This document shows positions 61,933 through 64,000 of a stretch of 64,000 nt of DNA, piece by piece. The notes under the pieces are model-generated. The model was not told where the DNA came from. It worked only from the letters and a program-made list of their open reading frames with translations, and ran no database searches. Each line of letters opens with the position of its first letter. Within the stretch, counting starts at the first letter, position 1. The position numbers and the translations under genes were made by a program. The DNA comes from Comamonas testosteroni (GTDB taxonomy: Bacteria > Pseudomonadota > Gammaproteobacteria > Burkholderiales > Burkholderiaceae_C), in contig NZ_CP043568.1 of NCBI RefSeq assembly GCF_014076415.1, forward strand, positions 2,294,001 to 2,358,000, read 5' to 3'.

Positions 61933-62523
61933 TTATTGGGCGAATTTCAGCGGCAGTCGCAGGGTGTCCGGCCAGACCTTTGCCAGTCGCTCGGCGCCGC
62001 CAAACAGACGTCTGCTCTGGCCCGCAGCGGTTTCACAGTCCACCAGAATCTGTGTCAAGGCAGGTACGGGACCGCGCTCCAGCTGCAGCACATCGGGGCT
62101 GCGGAAGTCGCTGATCAGCCACAGGCAGGACGGTTGCCGGGAGTGTCTGGCCGCCATCTGCCAGCCTGCCTGCAGGGCCTGGGTCAGCGGCGTGCCGCCA
62201 CCGCCGCGCAGCGGCTCGATCAGATCGGCATTCCAGCGTGGCGCCCTCGCGGGCTCCAGCAGCCAGTGCAGCCGACCTGCGCCGAAGCAGAGCAGGGCCA
62301 CGGATTCGCGCTGCAGATAGGCCCGGCGCAGCCACTGCAGCAGCAGACCCTTGGCCTGGGCAAACGCACCGCTCTCCACCATGGAGGCCGAGCAGTCCAG
62401 CAGGAACAGGTGTTGCCTGGGTACAGCTCCCTCCGGCTGGCGCCAGCGCAGATGTGCGGAGGCCAGCGGCTGACCTTGGCGCTGGCGCAGGGTAGCAGTC
62501 CAGTCAATCGATGCCCCTGGCAT
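61933..62523 (-). CDS. VWA-domain chelatase subunit (ChlD/BchD C-terminal-like)
   Basis: A 196-residue von Willebrand factor A domain. The metal-ion-dependent adhesion site reads DCSASM with the later Thr in GGTPLT. It matches the C-terminal domain of magnesium chelatase subunit D without the AAA part. With the ChlI-like ATPase and CobN encoded directly upstream it should complete the cobalt chelatase that inserts Co(II) into hydrogenobyrinic acid a,c-diamide. It begins 77 bases after the ATPase gene, without a strong ribosome site. Confidence 0.82.
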   Translation of the reverse strand: MPGASIDWTATLRQRQGQPLASAHLRWRQPEGAVPRQHLFLLDCSASMVESGAFAQAKGLLLQWLRRAYLQRESVALLCFGAGRLHWLLEPARAPRWNADLIEPLRGGGGTPLTQALQAGWQMAARHSRQPSCLWLISDFRSPDVLQLERGPVPALTQILVDCETAAGQSRRLFGGAERLAKVWPDTLRLPLKFAQ

Positions 62524-62600
62524 CTTGAGGATGCTGGGTGCGGCGTGGCTGGCCAGGGCCAGGCCATGGTTTTCTGAGCCGACTTGCCTCCGGCCGGCGC

Positions 62601-63803
62601 TCAGCGCAGCGGACCGGAGGCTCGGGCTTTTTTTGCGGCCAGGGCCTCCAGGGCTGCCTGCGCCATGGCGTCGGCCTGTTGAGCCTCAAATGCGACGCTG
62701 CTCACGGCCCGAGCTTGCCCCCAGCCGGCAGGCGGCTGTTCGAGGCCCGGACCTGTGTCTTGAGGCAAGGAGCTGGTGGCGCCGGGCTCGCCGATGGCCG
62801 GCGAATGGGATGCTGGCACCTGGGTACCAGGCTCTACGCGGTCTTTGCTGTCCCTGCCGGATTGGGCTGCGGGCGCGGCTGGTGGTGTGCTGGCCGGTGT
62901 CTGCCGGGGCTGACTGGCGCTGCCCGGGTCTGGCTGGGCAGCGCGATGCTGCAGCACCAGTGGCGCGACTTCGGCCACATGGGCTGGCGTGATGCTCTGA
63001 CTGCCTTGCCAGGCCGCCAGGGCGCGTGCAGCGCGCAGCATGACCAGGTCGGCCCGCAGCCCGTCGACCTGGGCGGCAATGCACTGCAGGGCCACGGCCT
63101 CGTGGACGTCATCACTCCATGCCAGCTCCGAGGCATTGCGACAACGGCTGCGGGCCTGCGCCAGCCTTTGGCGAATCTCCTGTTGCTCGGTTGCATGAGA
63201 TCGGGCAAAGCCCTGGGGGTCCTGATCAAAGCGCAGCCTGGCCCTGACAATGCTGCTGCGCAGTTGCGGATCATTGGCATTGTCCAGTTGCACGCACAGG
63301 CCCAGCCGGTCCAGCAACTGTGGTCGCAGCATGCCTTCTTCGGGGTTCATGGTGCCGATCAGCAAAAAGCGCGCGGCATGGCTGTGCGAGATGCCGTCGC
63401 GCTCTATGCGATTGATGCCGGAGGCTGCCACATCAAGCAACACATCGACGATGGCATCGGGCAGCAGATTGATTTCATCGACATAGAGCACGCCATCGTG
63501 CGCCTTGGCGATCAGACCCGGAGCGAAGTCCACTTCGTGGCCAGAGAGCGCCTTGGACAAGTCCAGACTGCCGGTCACATGCTCGATGGAGGCACCTAGC
63601 GGCAGGGTGACGAAAGGCGCAGGTGCCAGCAGATCCGCCAGTGCACGGGCCGCCGTGGACTTTGCCGTGCCGCGCGGACCTCGAATCAGCACGCCGCCCA
63701 GCTGGGGCTCGATAGCGGCCAGCAACAGGGCCTGTACCAGGGTGGGCTGTCCCTGTATGGCAGAGAGTGGGAATACGGGGGGCAGATCGTGGTTCGGGCT
63801 CAT
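62601..63803 (-). CDS. ChlI/BchI-like AAA+ ATPase of the cobalt chelatase
   Basis: A 400-residue magnesium-chelatase-type AAA+ protein. Walker A is RGPRGTAKST, Walker B is LYVDEINLL, and FLLIGTMNPEEG is the sensor segment. After the ATPase (about residue 310) comes a long Pro/Ala/Ser-rich linker, like the acidic or proline-rich linker of ChlD, and a short helical tail. It seems to combine ChlI with the N-terminal and linker parts of ChlD, the VWA part being the next gene. The start at 63803 overlaps the cobN stop by four bases. Confidence 0.86.
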   Translation of the reverse strand: MSPNHDLPPVFPLSAIQGQPTLVQALLLAAIEPQLGGVLIRGPRGTAKSTAARALADLLAPAPFVTLPLGASIEHVTGSLDLSKALSGHEVDFAPGLIAKAHDGVLYVDEINLLPDAIVDVLLDVAASGINRIERDGISHSHAARFLLIGTMNPEEGMLRPQLLDRLGLCVQLDNANDPQLRSSIVRARLRFDQDPQGFARSHATEQQEIRQRLAQARSRCRNASELAWSDDVHEAVALQCIAAQVDGLRADLVMLRAARALAAWQGSQSITPAHVAEVAPLVLQHRAAQPDPGSASQPRQTPASTPPAAPAAQSGRDSKDRVEPGTQVPASHSPAIGEPGATSSLPQDTGPGLEQPPAGWGQARAVSSVAFEAQQADAMAQAALEALAAKKARASGPLR

Positions 63804-64000
63804 TGGGAAACCTGTCCTTCCATGAATTCTTCGTGCTCCAGCATCTGGGCCAGCAGGCTCTGGTGATGTTCGCCGGGCTGCTCCCACATGCCGCGGTCTA
63901 TGGCTTCCAGCAGGCGCGAGACGATATCGCCCAGCGCCTGTGGATTGTGCTGGCGCAGAAACTGGCGCACGTTCTCATCCTCCACATAGGCCTGGGTGAC
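63800..64000 (-). CDS. cobN: Cobaltochelatase subunit CobN, C-terminal end
   Basis: The right edge of the window cuts the gene; only the last 66 codons are visible. They read VTQAYVEDENVRQFLRQHNP, then DIVSRLLEAIDRGMW, which is the conserved C-terminus of CobN/BchH-type large chelatase subunits. The stop overlaps the start of the ChlI-like gene, fixing the operon order cobN, ATPase, VWA. Confidence 0.88.
   Translation of the reverse strand, partial: VTQAYVEDENVRQFLRQHNPQALGDIVSRLLEAIDRGMWEQPGEHHQSLLAQMLEHEEFMEGQVSQ

Overview
The window reads as a chromosomal segment of an aerobic, high-GC betaproteobacterium of the Comamonadaceae, most likely Comamonas or a close relative. This is inferred from gene content and protein style: the cbb3-oxidase/FNR/HemN block, Bug-type receptors, BluB with the aerobic CobG/CobF/CobN cobalamin route, and zapA followed by 6S RNA. 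No database search was possible.

Layout. Positions 1-4964 hold the end of a cbb3 oxidase assembly block (ccoG, fixH), the oxygen regulator fnr, hemN and a SafE-like membrane protein; a consensus FNR box lies between fnr and hemN. Positions 5075-15290 are a signalling region: an HD-GYP protein overlapping a PAS-GGDEF-EAL protein, a LuxR-type regulator, an SDR oxidoreductase, a secreted choloylglycine-hydrolase-like enzyme, a perfect 9 x 7-bp tandem repeat and a membrane GGDEF protein. Positions 15679-18078 hold a duplicated pair of small lipoproteins and a degenerate racemase overlapping a glutamine amidotransferase. Positions 18126-23979 are an IS-rich island: two decayed IS3-family elements flank a large HD-GYP sensor, followed by cupin and nuclease remnants. 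Positions 24458-25339 carry 6S RNA, zapA and a zapB-like gene.

The main theme is cobalamin. Cluster 1 (25586-40701, + strand) starts with a cobalamin riboswitch and encodes btuB, cobB, cobP, a BtuFCD-type importer, cobO, bluB, cobD, cobC, cobQ and cobT. A HipA-like kinase/DUF3037 pair is embedded between cobC and cobQ, and a secreted His-rich protein lies between cobQ and cobT. Cluster 2 (53904-64000, mostly - strand) encodes the aerobic corrin-ring enzymes cobG-H-I-J and cobL-E-M-F, with a single cobK on the opposite strand, a second cobalamin riboswitch, and a chelatase made of CobN plus ChlI-like and VWA subunits. Together they cover nearly the whole route from precorrin-2 to adenosylcobinamide-GDP, DMB synthesis and its activation. 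I do not see cobA (SUMT), cobS/cobV or a cobalt importer here.

Between the clusters lie nth, a two-partner-secretion transporter beside a Gly-rich lipoprotein, an aminotransferase with slyX, a DUF3149 microprotein, an AbgB-like M20 hydrolase with a Bug receptor, a polar amino acid ABC transporter lacking its ATPase gene, and a LysR regulator.
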